Below the pieces are notes generated by a model, which saw only the letters and a program-made list of their open reading frames with translations, had not been told where the DNA came from and made no database searches. From Mucilaginibacter terrenus (GTDB lineage: Bacteria; Bacteroidota; Bacteroidia; Sphingobacteriales; Sphingobacteriaceae), in NCBI RefSeq assembly GCF_003432065.1, contig NZ_QWDE01000006.1, positions 62,001 through 126,000 on the forward strand: a stretch of DNA of 64,000 nt, in the 5' to 3' direction. Of this stretch, positions 9,322 to 19,556 are shown piece after piece (position 1 is the stretch's first letter; every line of letters begins with the position of its first letter). The translations under genes and the position numbers were made by a program.

Positions 9322-10086
9322 ATGGAACAAAAAACTAAGATAGCCCTAGTAACCGGCGGCAGCCGCGGGTTGGGCAAAGATATGGCCTTACGTTTGGCCG
9401 AAAAAGGACTTGATGTGGTATTAACCTACAACAGCCAGCAGCAAGATGCTTTAGCCGTGGTAGCACAAATAGAATCAACCGGCCGCAAAGCAGCAGCGCT
9501 TCAGCTTAACGTAAGCGATACAAAAAGCTTTGTCACCTTTACAGAACAACTTCAGCAGGTGTTGCAAAATACTTTCAATACCAACCGCATCGACTTTTTA
9601 ATAAACAATGCCGGTACCGCGTTATATGTACCTATTGCGGAAATGACCGAAGAGGCTTTTGACGAGGTGATGAACGTGCATTACAAAGGTGTTTACTTTC
9701 TTACACAAAAGTTATTGCCTGTACTTAACGATGGCGGTGGCATCATAAATATTTCCAGCGGCCTTACCAGGGTAAGCGCACCGGGATCGTCAGCCTATGC
9801 CAGCATGAAAGGCGCTATAGAAGTGTTTACCCGTTACCTCGCTAAAGAGCTTGGAGCACGTGGTATAAGAGCTAACGCGGTAGCCCCGGGCGCTGTAATG
9901 ACCGACTTTGGCGGCGGCCACCTGCGCGGCAACGAGCAGCTTAAACAGTACATCAGCAGCGTTACGGCTTTAGGACGGCTGGGCGTTGCAGAAGACATTG
10001 GCGGCGTTGTAGCTTTCTTGTGTACCGAAGATGCCCGCTGGGTAAATGCTCAGCGCATTGAAGCATCCGGTGGCATGCAGGTGTAA
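9322..10086 (+). CDS. Short-chain dehydrogenase/reductase (SDR)
   Basis: A 254-residue classical SDR oxidoreductase. The N-terminal nucleotide-binding motif is TGGSRGLG, the structural NNAG motif is present, the catalytic serine lies in NISSG, and the catalytic pair YxxxK is in SAYASMKG. The C-terminus GGMQV is typical of FabG-like members. It probably uses NADP(H) and acts on a small alcohol or ketone; the substrate is not predictable. It is followed by its own terminator and then by an AraC-family regulator on the same strand that may control it. Confidence 0.92.
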   Translation: MEQKTKIALVTGGSRGLGKDMALRLAEKGLDVVLTYNSQQQDALAVVAQIESTGRKAAALQLNVSDTKSFVTFTEQLQQVLQNTFNTNRIDFLINNAGTALYVPIAEMTEEAFDEVMNVHYKGVYFLTQKLLPVLNDGGGIINISSGLTRVSAPGSSAYASMKGAIEVFTRYLAKELGARGIRANAVAPGAVMTDFGGGHLRGNEQLKQYISSVTALGRLGVAEDIGGVVAFLCTEDARWVNAQRIEASGGMQV

Positions 10087-10099
10087 GCTTAGTTATTAG

Positions 10100-10138
10100 C
10101 AGAAAAGCAGGTACATTAACAGACCTGCTTTTCTGTTT
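10100..10138 (+). terminator. Terminator after the SDR gene
   Basis: A perfect 13-bp stem (CAGAAAAGCAGGT with ACCTGCTTTTCTG) with a 10-base loop, followed by TTT. It separates the SDR gene from the AraC-family gene. Confidence 0.85.
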
Positions 10139-10173
10139 AAGGGGGATATCATTTCATCAGCAGTAATTTATAT

Positions 10174-10181
10174 TAACTTTG
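10174..10181 (+). promoter_or_regulatory. Bacteroidota -7 element for the AraC-family gene
   Basis: TAACTTTG matches TAnnTTTG and lies 17 bases upstream of the ATG at 10199. Confidence 0.5.
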
Positions 10182-10198
10182 ATTTATACAAAACACCA

Positions 10199-11107
10199 AT
10201 GCCACCCCATACCAGCATAGACCAGTTTTACAAGGAAAGCTCGGCACAACTGCCTGAAGGCATTAGTAAGGACATAGGGCATTTTAATGTGTTTGAGACC
10301 GAGAAGCTTTTTGATAAAGCAACTGGCAACCGGGTTATGCCTTACACGCGACGAGCATATTACAAGATAAGCTGGATACGTGGTAAGAGTACTGCAGAGT
10401 ACGCCGATAAGGTAATTGACATTGAAGAGAATGCATTGCTTTTTGCCACACCCAAGATCCCCTACCATTGGGTGCCAGCAAATGGCAACCAAACGGGCAT
10501 GTTCTGCATCTTCACTCCCGACTTCCTGGCCGAGCGTAAATCCGGCGCTTTGCTTGACGATCTTCCAATTTTTCAACCGGGGCAGTTGCCGGTGTTCCAG
10601 CTATCTGACGAGGAGGTTAAAGAAATTGAGTACATCTTCCGTAAGATGCATAAAGAACTGCAGGCAGATTATAAGTTCAAGTACGATCTACTGCGCAACC
10701 TGGTCCTCGAGCTGATCCACTACGGCCAAAAGCTACAGCCCATGTCTGCCGTGAGCACATCGCAGGATGCGTCGCAACGAATATCATCCTTGTTTGTAGA
10801 ACTATTGGAAAGGCAATTCCCGCTGGAGTCGGCACATCAACGGCTTAGCTTGCGGTCGCCAAAGGACTATGCCGACAGGCTGGCCATACATGTTAATCAC
10901 CTGAACAAGGTTTTAAAAGAAGCTATGGGTAGTACCACCACCCAGATCATTAGCAACCGTGTAATGCAGGAGGCAAAAATACTGCTGAAGCAAACCAACT
11001 GGAGCGTAGCGGAAATAGCTTACACCCTGGGCTTTGATGATGTGGCGCATTTCTCCAACTACTTCAAAAAGCAGGGAGGCACCGCACCGCTGGCATTCCG
11101 GTCGTAA
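10199..11107 (+). CDS. AraC-family transcriptional regulator
   Basis: A 302-residue regulator with an N-terminal cupin-like sensory domain (about 20-140) and a C-terminal pair of helix-turn-helix motifs (about 200-302). The second motif shows the AraC signature WSVAEIAYTLGFDDVAHFSNYFKKQGG. The arrangement is typical of regulators activated by a small ligand or of those that control a neighbouring redox enzyme gene. The upstream SDR gene is the nearest candidate target. It converges on dxs with only 26 bases between. Confidence 0.92.
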   Translation: MPPHTSIDQFYKESSAQLPEGISKDIGHFNVFETEKLFDKATGNRVMPYTRRAYYKISWIRGKSTAEYADKVIDIEENALLFATPKIPYHWVPANGNQTGMFCIFTPDFLAERKSGALLDDLPIFQPGQLPVFQLSDEEVKEIEYIFRKMHKELQADYKFKYDLLRNLVLELIHYGQKLQPMSAVSTSQDASQRISSLFVELLERQFPLESAHQRLSLRSPKDYADRLAIHVNHLNKVLKEAMGSTTTQIISNRVMQEAKILLKQTNWSVAEIAYTLGFDDVAHFSNYFKKQGGTAPLAFRS

Positions 11108-11133
11108 TGGCTGTCGTAAGCAAAGAGAATAAA

Positions 11134-13071
11134 TTAAGATGCTATTGTATGTTTGTTGCGTTTTATATCCAGCGCGCGCACTTTGGCGGCAATAGATGCC
11201 GCATCGTAACCGCAGTCGGCCCATAGTTCCGGCTGTTCACCATGCTCTATCACCTGGTCTGGCATACCTAACCTAACTACAGTTGTAGCATGGTATTTAT
11301 TATCTGCCATAAACTCCAGCACCGCGCTGCCCATGCCACCTTCCAGACAGCCATCCTCAACGGTAATTACGTGACCGTATTTGCTGAAAACCTCGTGTAA
11401 TAAGGCTTCATCAAGTGGCTTAACAAAGCGCAGGTCGTAATGGGCAGGGTAGTAGCCTTCCTCATTTAGCATAGCGGTAGCTTTAACCACTTCATTACCA
11501 ATAGTTCCGATAGAAAGGATAGCGACATCCTCCCCGTCGCATATCTTACGGCCCTTACCAACAGGTATAGCTTTGAAAGGACGCTGCCAGTCTACCATAA
11601 CACCGTTGCCACGTGGGTAACGGATGCTAAACGGGCCCATATTGTCCAGTTGAGCTGTATACATCAGGTTGCGCAGTTCTTCCTCGTTCATTGGTGCAGA
11701 TACCGTCATATTAGGGATGCTGCGCATATAAGCAAGATCGTATGCGCCATGGTGCGTTGGGCCGTCGGCGCCGGCAATACCGGCGCGGTCAAGGCAAAAC
11801 ACCACGTTAAGCTTTTGTATAGCAACGTCATGTATCACCTGGTCGTAAGCGCGCTGCATAAAGCTGCTGTAAATGTTACAAAAAGGCGTAAGCCCCTGTG
11901 TAGCTAGACCGGCAGAAAAAGTAACCGCGTGCTGTTCGGCTATACCCACGTCAAATGCGCGGTTTGGCATAGCCTTCATCATCAGGTTAAGTGAACATCC
12001 CGACGGCATGGCCGGGGTGATGCCCATTATTTTAGAGTTAGCTTCGGCCAGTTCTATTATTGTATGCCCAAAAACGTCCTGGTATTTAGGAGGCTGTGGT
12101 TTGTCGTACTTTGTTTTTTTAATCTCCCCGGTGATCTTATCGAACAAGCCGGGTGCGTGCCACTTGGTTTGGTCCTTTTCGGCCAGTGCGTATCCCTTAC
12201 CTTTAACCGTAATGCAATGCAGCAGCTTAGGGCCAGGTATGTTGCGCAGGTCCTGCAGCAATTTTACCAGGTGTTTAACATCATGCCCGTCAACCGGTCC
12301 AAAGTACCTGAATTTAAGCGCTTCAAAAAAGTTGCTCCGTTTAAGTAAGGTACCCTTTATGCTCTTTTCAAGCTTCTTAGCTATCTTAAACGCATCAGGG
12401 CCAATAGACGATATTTTGGTAAGCACGTTGGCTATATCATCCCTAAAACGGTTATAAGGCTTAGAAGTGGTAATGTCTGTAAGGTACTCTTTAAGCGCGC
12501 CCACGTTAGGGTCTATCGACATGTTATTGTCGTTAAGTATCACCAGCAGGTTGCTGTTCTCTATACCCGCATGGTTTAAAGCCTCAAAAGCCATACCCGC
12601 TGTCATGGCGCCATCGCCAATTACAGCCACGTGCTGGCGGTCGGTCTCTCCTTTATATTGAGAGGCTACAGCCATGCCCAAAGCAGCCGATATCGAAGTT
12701 GATGAGTGACCAACCCCAAAAGTATCATACACACTTTCTGAGCGCTTTGGAAAGCCGCTTATGCCCCCATGTATACGGTTGGTATGAAAAGTATCTCTGC
12801 GTCCGGTAAGTATTTTGTGCCCATAAGCCTGGTGGCCAACGTCCCATACCAACTGATCGTATGGCGTATTCAATACGTATTGCAATGCAACCGTAAGTTC
12901 TACCGTACCCAAACTTGCGGCAAAGTGCCCCCCGTTTACCGACACTACATCAATAATGTACTGGCGAAGCTCGTTACAAACCTGTTCTAGTTCATCTTCT
13001 GTAAGCTGTTTCAGATCAGAAGGAAAAGCGATCTTACTTAACAATTCACCGGCGGGTACCTGCATGGACAA
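11134..13071 (-). CDS. dxs: 1-deoxy-D-xylulose-5-phosphate synthase
   Basis: A 645-residue thiamine-diphosphate enzyme catalysing the first step of the MEP isoprenoid pathway, joining pyruvate and glyceraldehyde 3-phosphate. The N-terminal part shows [19 protein letters not shown] and [11 protein letters not shown]. The ThDP-binding motif begins [15 protein letters not shown] and ends near NDNNMS. The middle domain has [15 protein letters not shown] with the catalytic glutamate, and [18 protein letters not shown]. The length is normal for Dxs (about 620-645). It stands alone, divergent from scpA. Confidence 0.97.
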   Translation of the reverse strand: MSMQVPAGELLSKIAFPSDLKQLTEDELEQVCNELRQYIIDVVSVNGGHFAASLGTVELTVALQYVLNTPYDQLVWDVGHQAYGHKILTGRRDTFHTNRIHGGISGFPKRSESVYDTFGVGHSSTSISAALGMAVASQYKGETDRQHVAVIGDGAMTAGMAFEALNHAGIENSNLLVILNDNNMSIDPNVGALKEYLTDITTSKPYNRFRDDIANVLTKISSIGPDAFKIAKKLEKSIKGTLLKRSNFFEALKFRYFGPVDGHDVKHLVKLLQDLRNIPGPKLLHCITVKGKGYALAEKDQTKWHAPGLFDKITGEIKKTKYDKPQPPKYQDVFGHTIIELAEANSKIMGITPAMPSGCSLNLMMKAMPNRAFDVGIAEQHAVTFSAGLATQGLTPFCNIYSSFMQRAYDQVIHDVAIQKLNVVFCLDRAGIAGADGPTHHGAYDLAYMRSIPNMTVSAPMNEEELRNLMYTAQLDNMGPFSIRYPRGNGVMVDWQRPFKAIPVGKGRKICDGEDVAILSIGTIGNEVVKATAMLNEEGYYPAHYDLRFVKPLDEALLHEVFSKYGHVITVEDGCLEGGMGSAVLEFMADNKYHATTVVRLGMPDQVIEHGEQPELWADCGYDAASIAAKVRALDIKRNKHTIAS

Positions 13072-13174
13072 ATCAAATTGAGAGATATTAATACAAAGTA
13101 AGGTATTATATTGATAAGTTTATAATGTGTTAATTGTTTTGTGACGCAAACGGGGAACTTACCGCCTTTAAACG

Positions 13175-13182
13175 TATTTTTG
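13175..13182 (+). promoter_or_regulatory. Bacteroidota -7 element at the scpA start
   Basis: TATTTTTG matches TAnnTTTG but ends only four bases before the ATG at 13187, predicting a leaderless or nearly leaderless mRNA. Confidence 0.45.
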
Positions 13183-13186
13183 AAGC

Positions 13187-13933
13187 ATGACGGATGACAG
13201 TTTTGCCATAAAGTTGCCGCAGTTTGAAGGCCCCTTCGACCTGCTGCTGTTCTTTATAGAACGCGACGAACTGGACGTGCATGACATCCCCATCGCTAAG
13301 ATAACCGATGATTTCCTGAACTACATCCACCAGATGACGGTGCTGAACATGGAGCTGGCCAGCGAGTTTATTTTTGTTGCGGCCACGCTCATGCGGATAA
13401 AAGCGAAAATGCTGCTGCCGCGGCACAGCGAAGCAGGTGAAGAAAACGAATTGGACACAAAGGAAGGCCTCATTCGCAAGCTGATAGAATACAAAAAGTT
13501 TAAGGAAGTGTGTGAGCAGCTGCGCCCGTTTGAAGATGAACGCTTTAAGCAGGAACGCAGGGGTAACATCAAAACTGATCTGGAACAGGTTGAGAAAGTG
13601 GCCGTACCTGGCGAAGAGTTGTCTGATATTAACCTGTATAAACTCATGACGGTTTACAACAGGGTGATGCAGCAATTTATGACCCGCACCGAACCGGTAA
13701 CCCATACCGTTGTACAATACCCCTACACCATTGAGCAGCAAAAGCAGGCAATAAACAACCTGCTGCAAATAAATAAACGGCTGGACTTTAAGAGCATTGC
13801 CGATAAAAGCGAGAACAAAGTGCATTTTGTGTACAATTTTTTGGCGGTGCTGGAGATGCTGCAGCAAGAACTGATAGATATACAGGTAGGGCTCGGCTTC
13901 AACAATTTTTGGATAGCGCCGAGGGGCGAGTAA
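13187..13933 (+). CDS. scpA: Segregation and condensation protein A
   Basis: A 248-residue kleisin subunit that bridges the Smc heads with ScpB in the bacterial condensin complex, needed for chromosome compaction and segregation. The N-terminal signature is LPQFEGPFDLLLFFIERDELDVHDIPIAKITDDFLNYI in order (residues about 7-45), followed by the helical AATLMRIKAKMLLP segment; the C-terminal winged helix lies at about 180-245. scpB is not adjacent. Length and motifs are normal for the family. Confidence 0.93.
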   Translation: MTDDSFAIKLPQFEGPFDLLLFFIERDELDVHDIPIAKITDDFLNYIHQMTVLNMELASEFIFVAATLMRIKAKMLLPRHSEAGEENELDTKEGLIRKLIEYKKFKEVCEQLRPFEDERFKQERRGNIKTDLEQVEKVAVPGEELSDINLYKLMTVYNRVMQQFMTRTEPVTHTVVQYPYTIEQQKQAINNLLQINKRLDFKSIADKSENKVHFVYNFLAVLEMLQQELIDIQVGLGFNNFWIAPRGE

Positions 13934-14305
13934 GGCGGTGTGCAATTGCAGTTTGCACTAGCGCTTTGAAGCCGGCAATTTGCAGTATTAAGTTACCATT
14001 TACCACTCACCCTGACTAATCACTACTCACCAAAGAGGTGTATCATCAAGTCAAAAAATCAAAAAAACTGTAACATGGCCGCCAAAACTGTAACATGTTT
14101 AAACATCTAAATTTTATAATATACTGACTATTAGCACACTAGTAAAAAACGGGCACTTTTAAGTGTATCAGGTGTAACACCCTGTCGTGATACAGTTGTT
14201 ACAGGATAGGTTGCACTGCAATTTAAAATGCTTAATTGCTTATCTTCAATAACCTGTGTCATTTCTCACATCTAATCTCTAATTTTACGCGCATTACACA
14301 CAGCA
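13934..14305. promoter_or_regulatory. Intergenic region upstream of glyA with repeated CTGTAACA motif
   Basis: A 372-base gap. The sequence AAAACTGTAACATG occurs twice as a direct repeat (14064-14077 and 14084-14097, a 20-base period), and the reverse complement TGTTACAG occurs near 14206, so three sites of the same octamer lie upstream of glyA. A TAATTTTA element at 14280-14287 is a weak -7 candidate. The first 100 bases hold low-complexity ACTCACC-type sequence. No gene is seen. Confidence 0.4.
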
Positions 14306-15592
14306 ATGAAAAGAGACAAAATAATATTCAAATTACTAGACGAGGAACAGCAACGCCAGGAAGAAGGTATTGAACTGATAGCATCCGAGAACTTCGTGAG
14401 CAAACAAGTGATGGAAGCCGCCGGCTCGGTAGCAACCAACAAATACGCCGAAGGCCTTCCGGGCAAACGCTACTATGGTGGCTGTGAAATAGTCGACGAG
14501 ATAGAGACCATTGCTATTGAGCGCGCAAAACAGCTTTTCAACGCCGAGTGGGCAAACGTGCAGCCACATAGTGGTGCACAGGCTAACGCCGCAGTAATGC
14601 TGGCCTGCCTGCAGCCAGGCGACAAGATATTAGGGTTCGACCTTTCGCATGGTGGCCACCTTACCCATGGCTCACCGGTAAACTTCTCCGGTAAGTTATA
14701 CGAACCCCACTTTTACGGTGTGAAGAGAGAAACCGGTTATATTGATTATGAGCAGCTGAAAGAGGTAGCACTGCGCGAGAAACCGAAGCTGATCGTATGT
14801 GGCGCTTCCGCCTATTCACGTGATTGGGACTACGCTTTTATTCGCCAGGTAGCTGATGAAGTAGGTGCGTTGGTACTGGCAGATATATCTCATCCGTCGG
14901 GCCTTATTGCACGTGGCTTGTTAACAGACCCGCTTCCGCATTGCCATATAGTAACTACCACTACGCATAAGACCTTGCGCGGCCCACGTGGCGGCCTTAT
15001 CTTATTAGGCAAAGACTTTGAGAACCCATGGGGACTTAAAACACCCAAGGGTGAAGTAAGAATGATGTCGAACCTCCTAGACATGGCTGTTTTCCCCGGC
15101 ACACAAGGCGGCCCTCTGGAGCACATCATAGCTGCTAAAGCAATAGCCTTCGGCGAAGCATTAAGCGACAGCTACATGAAGTATATTGTTCAGGTAAAGC
15201 TGAACGCCGCAGCAATGGCCAAAGCTTTTGTTGACAGGGGTTACGAGATCATCTCAGGAGGAACAGATAACCACCTTATGCTTATCGACCTAAGGAACAA
15301 GAACATCAGCGGCAAAGCTGCTGAGAAGGCTTTGGGCGAGGCAGACATCACCATCAATAAAAACATGGTGCCTTTTGATGACAAATCTCCATTTGTTACA
15401 TCGGGTATACGTGTAGGCACAGCGGCTATAACTACACGAGGCCTTAAAGAGAAGCACATGGAAGCCATTGTGCAATTGATAGATGATGTATTAAAAAGCC
15501 CTGAAGACGAAACTGTTTTGAAGAAAGTTCGTAAAAAGGTGCACAAGCTGATGGCAGATCATCCATTATATAGCGACAAGCATTTAAACTAA
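14306..15592 (+). CDS. glyA: Serine hydroxymethyltransferase
   Basis: A 428-residue PLP enzyme interconverting serine and glycine with transfer of a one-carbon unit to tetrahydrofolate. Family motifs run in order: [11 protein letters not shown] near the N-terminus, [38 protein letters not shown], and the PLP lysine Lys222 within [14 protein letters not shown]. The C-terminus has [14 protein letters not shown]. All catalytic segments are intact and the length is normal. The hybrid kinase gene begins five bases after the stop, so the two may be co-transcribed. Confidence 0.98.
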   Translation: MKRDKIIFKLLDEEQQRQEEGIELIASENFVSKQVMEAAGSVATNKYAEGLPGKRYYGGCEIVDEIETIAIERAKQLFNAEWANVQPHSGAQANAAVMLACLQPGDKILGFDLSHGGHLTHGSPVNFSGKLYEPHFYGVKRETGYIDYEQLKEVALREKPKLIVCGASAYSRDWDYAFIRQVADEVGALVLADISHPSGLIARGLLTDPLPHCHIVTTTTHKTLRGPRGGLILLGKDFENPWGLKTPKGEVRMMSNLLDMAVFPGTQGGPLEHIIAAKAIAFGEALSDSYMKYIVQVKLNAAAMAKAFVDRGYEIISGGTDNHLMLIDLRNKNISGKAAEKALGEADITINKNMVPFDDKSPFVTSGIRVGTAAITTRGLKEKHMEAIVQLIDDVLKSPEDETVLKKVRKKVHKLMADHPLYSDKHLN

Positions 15593-15597
15593 ATTTA

Positions 15598-18500
15598 ATG
15601 GCTGTAGGGCAGGGTATGAAAGAAAACGAAGAAAGCGGACGCTTAACCGCTCTGCATTCGTACGACATTCTCGATTCGCTGCCCGAAAAAGAGTATGATG
15701 CTATTGCGCGCCTGGCCTCCTATATATGCCAGGCGCCGCTAGCCTTTATTACCTTTATTGATAATGACCGACAGTGGTTTAAATCCAAAGTGGGTTACGA
15801 TATTGACTTTATTCCTAAAGTCGATTCTTTTTGCCGCCACACAATCCTAAAGAAAGAACTGGTAGAAGTGCCTGATGCTTCTCAAAACGAATTGTTTTGC
15901 GAAACAGAAATGGTTACCGGAAACTTCCATATTCGATTTTACGCCAGCGCGCCGTTGATTGATCCGGATGGCTACTGTATTGGAACCCTTTGCGTTTTCG
16001 ACCAGCAGCCGAAACACCTAAGCGACGAGCAAAAGGATGCCTTAAGCACCCTGGCCGACGAGGTGATGAGTCACCTCATCCTCCGCAAGCAAAAGAAGGA
16101 ACTGGAGCAAAGCTTGCAGGCACATAAAGATTTTTACACGCTCTTTAACAGTTCATCTGAAATACACTTCATTGCAGGTGCCGATTCCAACATCGAATTA
16201 ATAAATAACTGCGTAAGCGACATCCTGGGCTACAGTCCGGAACAAGCCGTTGGCAAATCGTTATGGTCATTTGTAGCAGGCCAAAACCGCGAACAATTTG
16301 CTCCCCTTATAGAAAAGGCTGTAGCCTCGCATGAGCCGTTTGAACTTGATACGCAAGCCGTTACCTCAACCGGCGAAATGAAGTGGATCAGCTGGACAGC
16401 TGTGAACAAGAATGGCAAATGGTATGCAAGCGGCCGCGACGTTACTTACCAAAAAAACCTGCTTACCCAAACAGAACAGCTCTCACTGGTTGCCAGTAAA
16501 ATTAAGAACGGCGTTCTGATAAGCGACGCAGAAGATAAGGTACTATGGACCAACGCGGCTTTTGAAGATATCACCGGTTACAATATTAAAGATGTTGAGG
16601 GACGGTTTTTAGGAGATGTTTTAAAAGGCAAGCCTAAAGACCAGAATGCTGAGAACGAACTTATAGATGCACTTCAAAATAAGCGTTCATACGAAGTGGA
16701 GCTATCGATAACCACTAAAGATGGCAGGGCTCTTTGGATCTCGGTAACCAATTCTATCATTTATGGCCCTACTGGTAAGATAGAAAAATTCATCCGCATA
16801 ATTATTGATATTACCAGCCGCAAACGCGCCGAACAGGATGTGGAGATACTCTCATTTGCTGCCAGGAAGTCGCCAAGCGGCATTATGATCCGTGATGCGG
16901 AAGGTAAGATCATTTGGATGAATGACTCAATGTCGCACATCATTGGCTATACGCTGGATGAGCTAAGGGGCCAAACCATGGGCACAAAACTCCTTGGAGA
17001 AGACACCGACATGCGGGTGTTTGAAAAAGCCTTGGACGCCGTAAAGCAGAATAAGTCTTACGAGGTCGAGTTAAAAATCTACAAAAAGGACGGTACCCCT
17101 ACCTGGGTATTTATAACTAACAGTCCGCTGTTTAACGAGGTAGGGCAGGTAGAGCGGCAAATTGGTGTTATGGTTGATGTAACCGCACGTAAACAAACCG
17201 AGGAACAGTTAAACATGCTTTCGCTAGTTGCAAGTAAAGCAACCAGCGGGGTGGTTATAAACGATAGCAGCGGCAAAGTAGAATGGGTAAATGATGCGTT
17301 TGAAAGTATAACAGGCTATTCGCTTGCTGATGTTGAAGGTGGCCATTTAGGTGATGTTTTGAAAGGGGAACTGACCGACGTTTCAATTATTTCTAAAGCA
17401 AGGGAACTGTCTGAGAAAAAGCAATCCTTTGAAGTCGATTTACTGGTTTACAAAAAAGATGGCACCCCAATATGGATATCTGTAATTAACTCAGTTATCA
17501 CCAATGATGCAGGGAAAGTAGATAAGTACATTGAAGTTATACTTGATATTACTGCAAAGAAAAAAGCTGAACTTGAACTTATCACTGCAAAAGAAGAGGC
17601 TATACAATTAAGCAGAGCAAAAGATATGTTTATTGGCGTAATGAGCCATGAGATACGTACGCCGCTTAATGCTGTAATCGGCATGTCGCATTTGTTGATG
17701 AACGACAATCCGTCTGAGTCTCAAAAAGAGAACCTGAACATTCTTAAGTTTTCGGCCGAGAACCTGATGACGCTGATTAATGATGTACTGGATTTTACAA
17801 AAATTGAGACTGGCAATATCGAGCTTGAAAAAGCTAGGGTAAACGTTAGAGAAATGATTGAGGGCGTTACGCTGTCAATGCAGTATAAAGCACAGGAAAA
17901 CGGCATATATCTGCGTAGTAATATAGAAGAGAGTATACCGGCTTTTGTTATTGGTGATAGGGCCAGATTGGTTCAAATACTGCTGAACCTGGTAAGCAAT
18001 TCGGTTAAATTCACATCAGCGGGAGGTGTGGATATCGACTTGAAGGTTATAGAACAGGATACGAAGTCTGTAAGGATACGTTTTGCAGTTTCTGATACTG
18101 GAATTGGTATTGCAAAAGACAAATTAAATACCATCTTTGAATCTTTTAAGCAGGCTGAGGCTGATACCACCAGAAATTACGGTGGTACAGGCTTGGGATT
18201 GGCTATTAGTAAACGATTAATAGAGTTGCACGATTCCAGGATTAACGTTGACAGCGTACCTGGACGGGGCTCTACTTTCTGGTTTACAATAACTTTTAAA
18301 AAGCTGGAAGACCAAACCGTAAATAATAACAACAAAGTGGAAACAGGGCTCAATATCCATGTGCTGGTGGTTGATGATAACCAAATAAACAGGCTACTTA
18401 TAAATAAGGTGCTTAAAAAATGGGGCGCCACTGCAGACTTTGCCGAAAATGGTCAGGAAGCTATCGATAAGCTTCAGGAACATAAGAATTTTGATGTGGT

Positions 18501-18726
18501 GCTAATGGACATCCATATGCCTATAATGGGCGGACTTGAAGCTACCGGCGTTATCCGCACTTTTAACGATCCGTATTTCCAGAACTTGCCAATAATAGCG
18601 CTTACCGCCTCTATGCTAAGTAATCAGATGGGTGAAATAGAGAACGCCGGCATGAACGACTATATACTAAAGCCATTCGATCCTGCTACATTGCACGATA
18701 AACTCAGCAGATACCAAAAACAATAA
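15598..18726 (+). CDS. Hybrid histidine kinase (GAF, four PAS, HisKA, HATPase, receiver)
   Basis: A 1042-residue soluble sensor protein with no transmembrane segment. In order: GAF domain (about 20-160, with DRQWFKSKVGYD), four PAS domains (about 175-290, 295-410, 420-535, 540-655), HisKA with phospho-acceptor His684 in MSHEIRTPLNAVIGM, HATPase with NLVSNSVKFT, DTGIGIA and GGTGLGLAISK, and a C-terminal receiver with Asp971 in VVLMDIHMP. PAS 2-4 are clearly similar to each other (for example YEVEL, KKDGTPTWV and KKDGTPIWI, then DIT/DVTARK) and look like recent tandem duplications. It starts five bases after glyA. A second ATG at 15616 is an alternative start. Output and ligand are unknown. Confidence 0.94.
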   Translation: MAVGQGMKENEESGRLTALHSYDILDSLPEKEYDAIARLASYICQAPLAFITFIDNDRQWFKSKVGYDIDFIPKVDSFCRHTILKKELVEVPDASQNELFCETEMVTGNFHIRFYASAPLIDPDGYCIGTLCVFDQQPKHLSDEQKDALSTLADEVMSHLILRKQKKELEQSLQAHKDFYTLFNSSSEIHFIAGADSNIELINNCVSDILGYSPEQAVGKSLWSFVAGQNREQFAPLIEKAVASHEPFELDTQAVTSTGEMKWISWTAVNKNGKWYASGRDVTYQKNLLTQTEQLSLVASKIKNGVLISDAEDKVLWTNAAFEDITGYNIKDVEGRFLGDVLKGKPKDQNAENELIDALQNKRSYEVELSITTKDGRALWISVTNSIIYGPTGKIEKFIRIIIDITSRKRAEQDVEILSFAARKSPSGIMIRDAEGKIIWMNDSMSHIIGYTLDELRGQTMGTKLLGEDTDMRVFEKALDAVKQNKSYEVELKIYKKDGTPTWVFITNSPLFNEVGQVERQIGVMVDVTARKQTEEQLNMLSLVASKATSGVVINDSSGKVEWVNDAFESITGYSLADVEGGHLGDVLKGELTDVSIISKARELSEKKQSFEVDLLVYKKDGTPIWISVINSVITNDAGKVDKYIEVILDITAKKKAELELITAKEEAIQLSRAKDMFIGVMSHEIRTPLNAVIGMSHLLMNDNPSESQKENLNILKFSAENLMTLINDVLDFTKIETGNIELEKARVNVREMIEGVTLSMQYKAQENGIYLRSNIEESIPAFVIGDRARLVQILLNLVSNSVKFTSAGGVDIDLKVIEQDTKSVRIRFAVSDTGIGIAKDKLNTIFESFKQAEADTTRNYGGTGLGLAISKRLIELHDSRINVDSVPGRGSTFWFTITFKKLEDQTVNNNNKVETGLNIHVLVVDDNQINRLLINKVLKKWGATADFAENGQEAIDKLQEHKNFDVVLMDIHMPIMGGLEATGVIRTFNDPYFQNLPIIALTASMLSNQMGEIENAGMNDYILKPFDPATLHDKLSRYQKQ

Positions 18727-18739
18727 AGATTAACATTGA

Positions 18740-19444
18740 CTACACCGCGTAAGCGATGGTAGCAATGCTTAGCGTGAGTTGAGGTATCTTAAGCAATTCT
18801 GCACCGCACGCCTCCAGGGTGGAGCCGGTAGTTACAATATCATCCACTAACAAGACATGTTTATTTTGTAATTGCTGCGGGTGCTTTACGGCAAATACTT
18901 GTTGCATATTTTCAAATCTTGAGAAGCGGGATTTTCGGGTTTGCGTTTTAGTAGACACTGTACGAACCAGATTGTTGGCAAGCACTGTCGCGTCCATCTT
19001 GCTTGCAAGCCCATCGGCAAAACACTCGCTCTGATTATAACCACGCTCGCGCAATCGTTTGTTATGTAATGGAACAGGTATAATGTAATCCACGTTCTTA
19101 AAAACCTCACTTTTATTCAGCTGCTGCCCTGCAATGGCACCAAGCGCATTTCCAATGCCATGCATACCATCATATTTAAAATGGTGCATCATCCGCTGAA
19201 CATTACTACCCTTATTAAAATAGTACAATGCGTAAGCGCCCGCAACCGGCAGCTTACCCCAAAATTGTTGCGCTACTATATTATCGGGCTGTTCGTGAAA
19301 ATTTGTATAAGGTAAATTATACAGACAATGTGTACAGATAACGTGTTCGCTAGATACAAGCGTAACATGGCACGCGGCACAAAGCTCCGGAAAAATGAGC
19401 GAGAAGAAATCGTTAAAATAGGAGCGAACAGCGTTCATGAGCAT
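18740..19444 (-). CDS. comF: ComF-family phosphoribosyltransferase-like protein
   Basis: A 234-residue protein of the ComF/GntX group. Two CxxC pairs near the N-terminus (CAACHVTL and CTHCLYNLP) form a probable zinc ribbon. The middle holds YIIPVPLHNKRLRERGYNQSE, and the C-terminal part has the PRPP-binding motif VLLVDDIVTTGSTLEACG. In naturally competent bacteria ComF helps handle incoming single-stranded DNA; in Bacteroidota its role is not established. It converges on the hybrid kinase with a 13-base gap. Confidence 0.9.
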   Translation of the reverse strand: MLMNAVRSYFNDFFSLIFPELCAACHVTLVSSEHVICTHCLYNLPYTNFHEQPDNIVAQQFWGKLPVAGAYALYYFNKGSNVQRMMHHFKYDGMHGIGNALGAIAGQQLNKSEVFKNVDYIIPVPLHNKRLRERGYNQSECFADGLASKMDATVLANNLVRTVSTKTQTRKSRFSRFENMQQVFAVKHPQQLQNKHVLLVDDIVTTGSTLEACGAELLKIPQLTLSIATIAYAV

Positions 19445-19493
19445 GAAGATAGCAGATTATCTTCTCTGTTTTTATATATCAATTCTTGGTAAA

Positions 19494-19526
19494 CAAAAAT
19501 CCCGGCCAATTTAGTTTAGCCGGGAT
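19494..19526 (-). terminator. Terminator after the DUF3127 gene
   Basis: On the minus strand an 8-bp perfect stem (ATCCCGGC with GCCGGGAT, 12-base loop) is followed by TTTTTG. It lies 30 bases after the stop of the gene at 19557-19916. Confidence 0.8.
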
Positions 19527-19556
19527 CCTGTATAGTAACCATTAATCTAAGATAAC

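Noticed and set aside
13130-13945. A 271-codon open frame on the minus strand opposite scpA
   Set aside because: It is antisense to an intact scpA with clear kleisin motifs, and its His/Gln/Val-rich composition is typical of a shadow frame.
13960-14040. ACTCACC-like near-repeats that could suggest a CRISPR or tandem repeat
   Set aside because: Units are short, irregular and without spacers; low-complexity sequence only.
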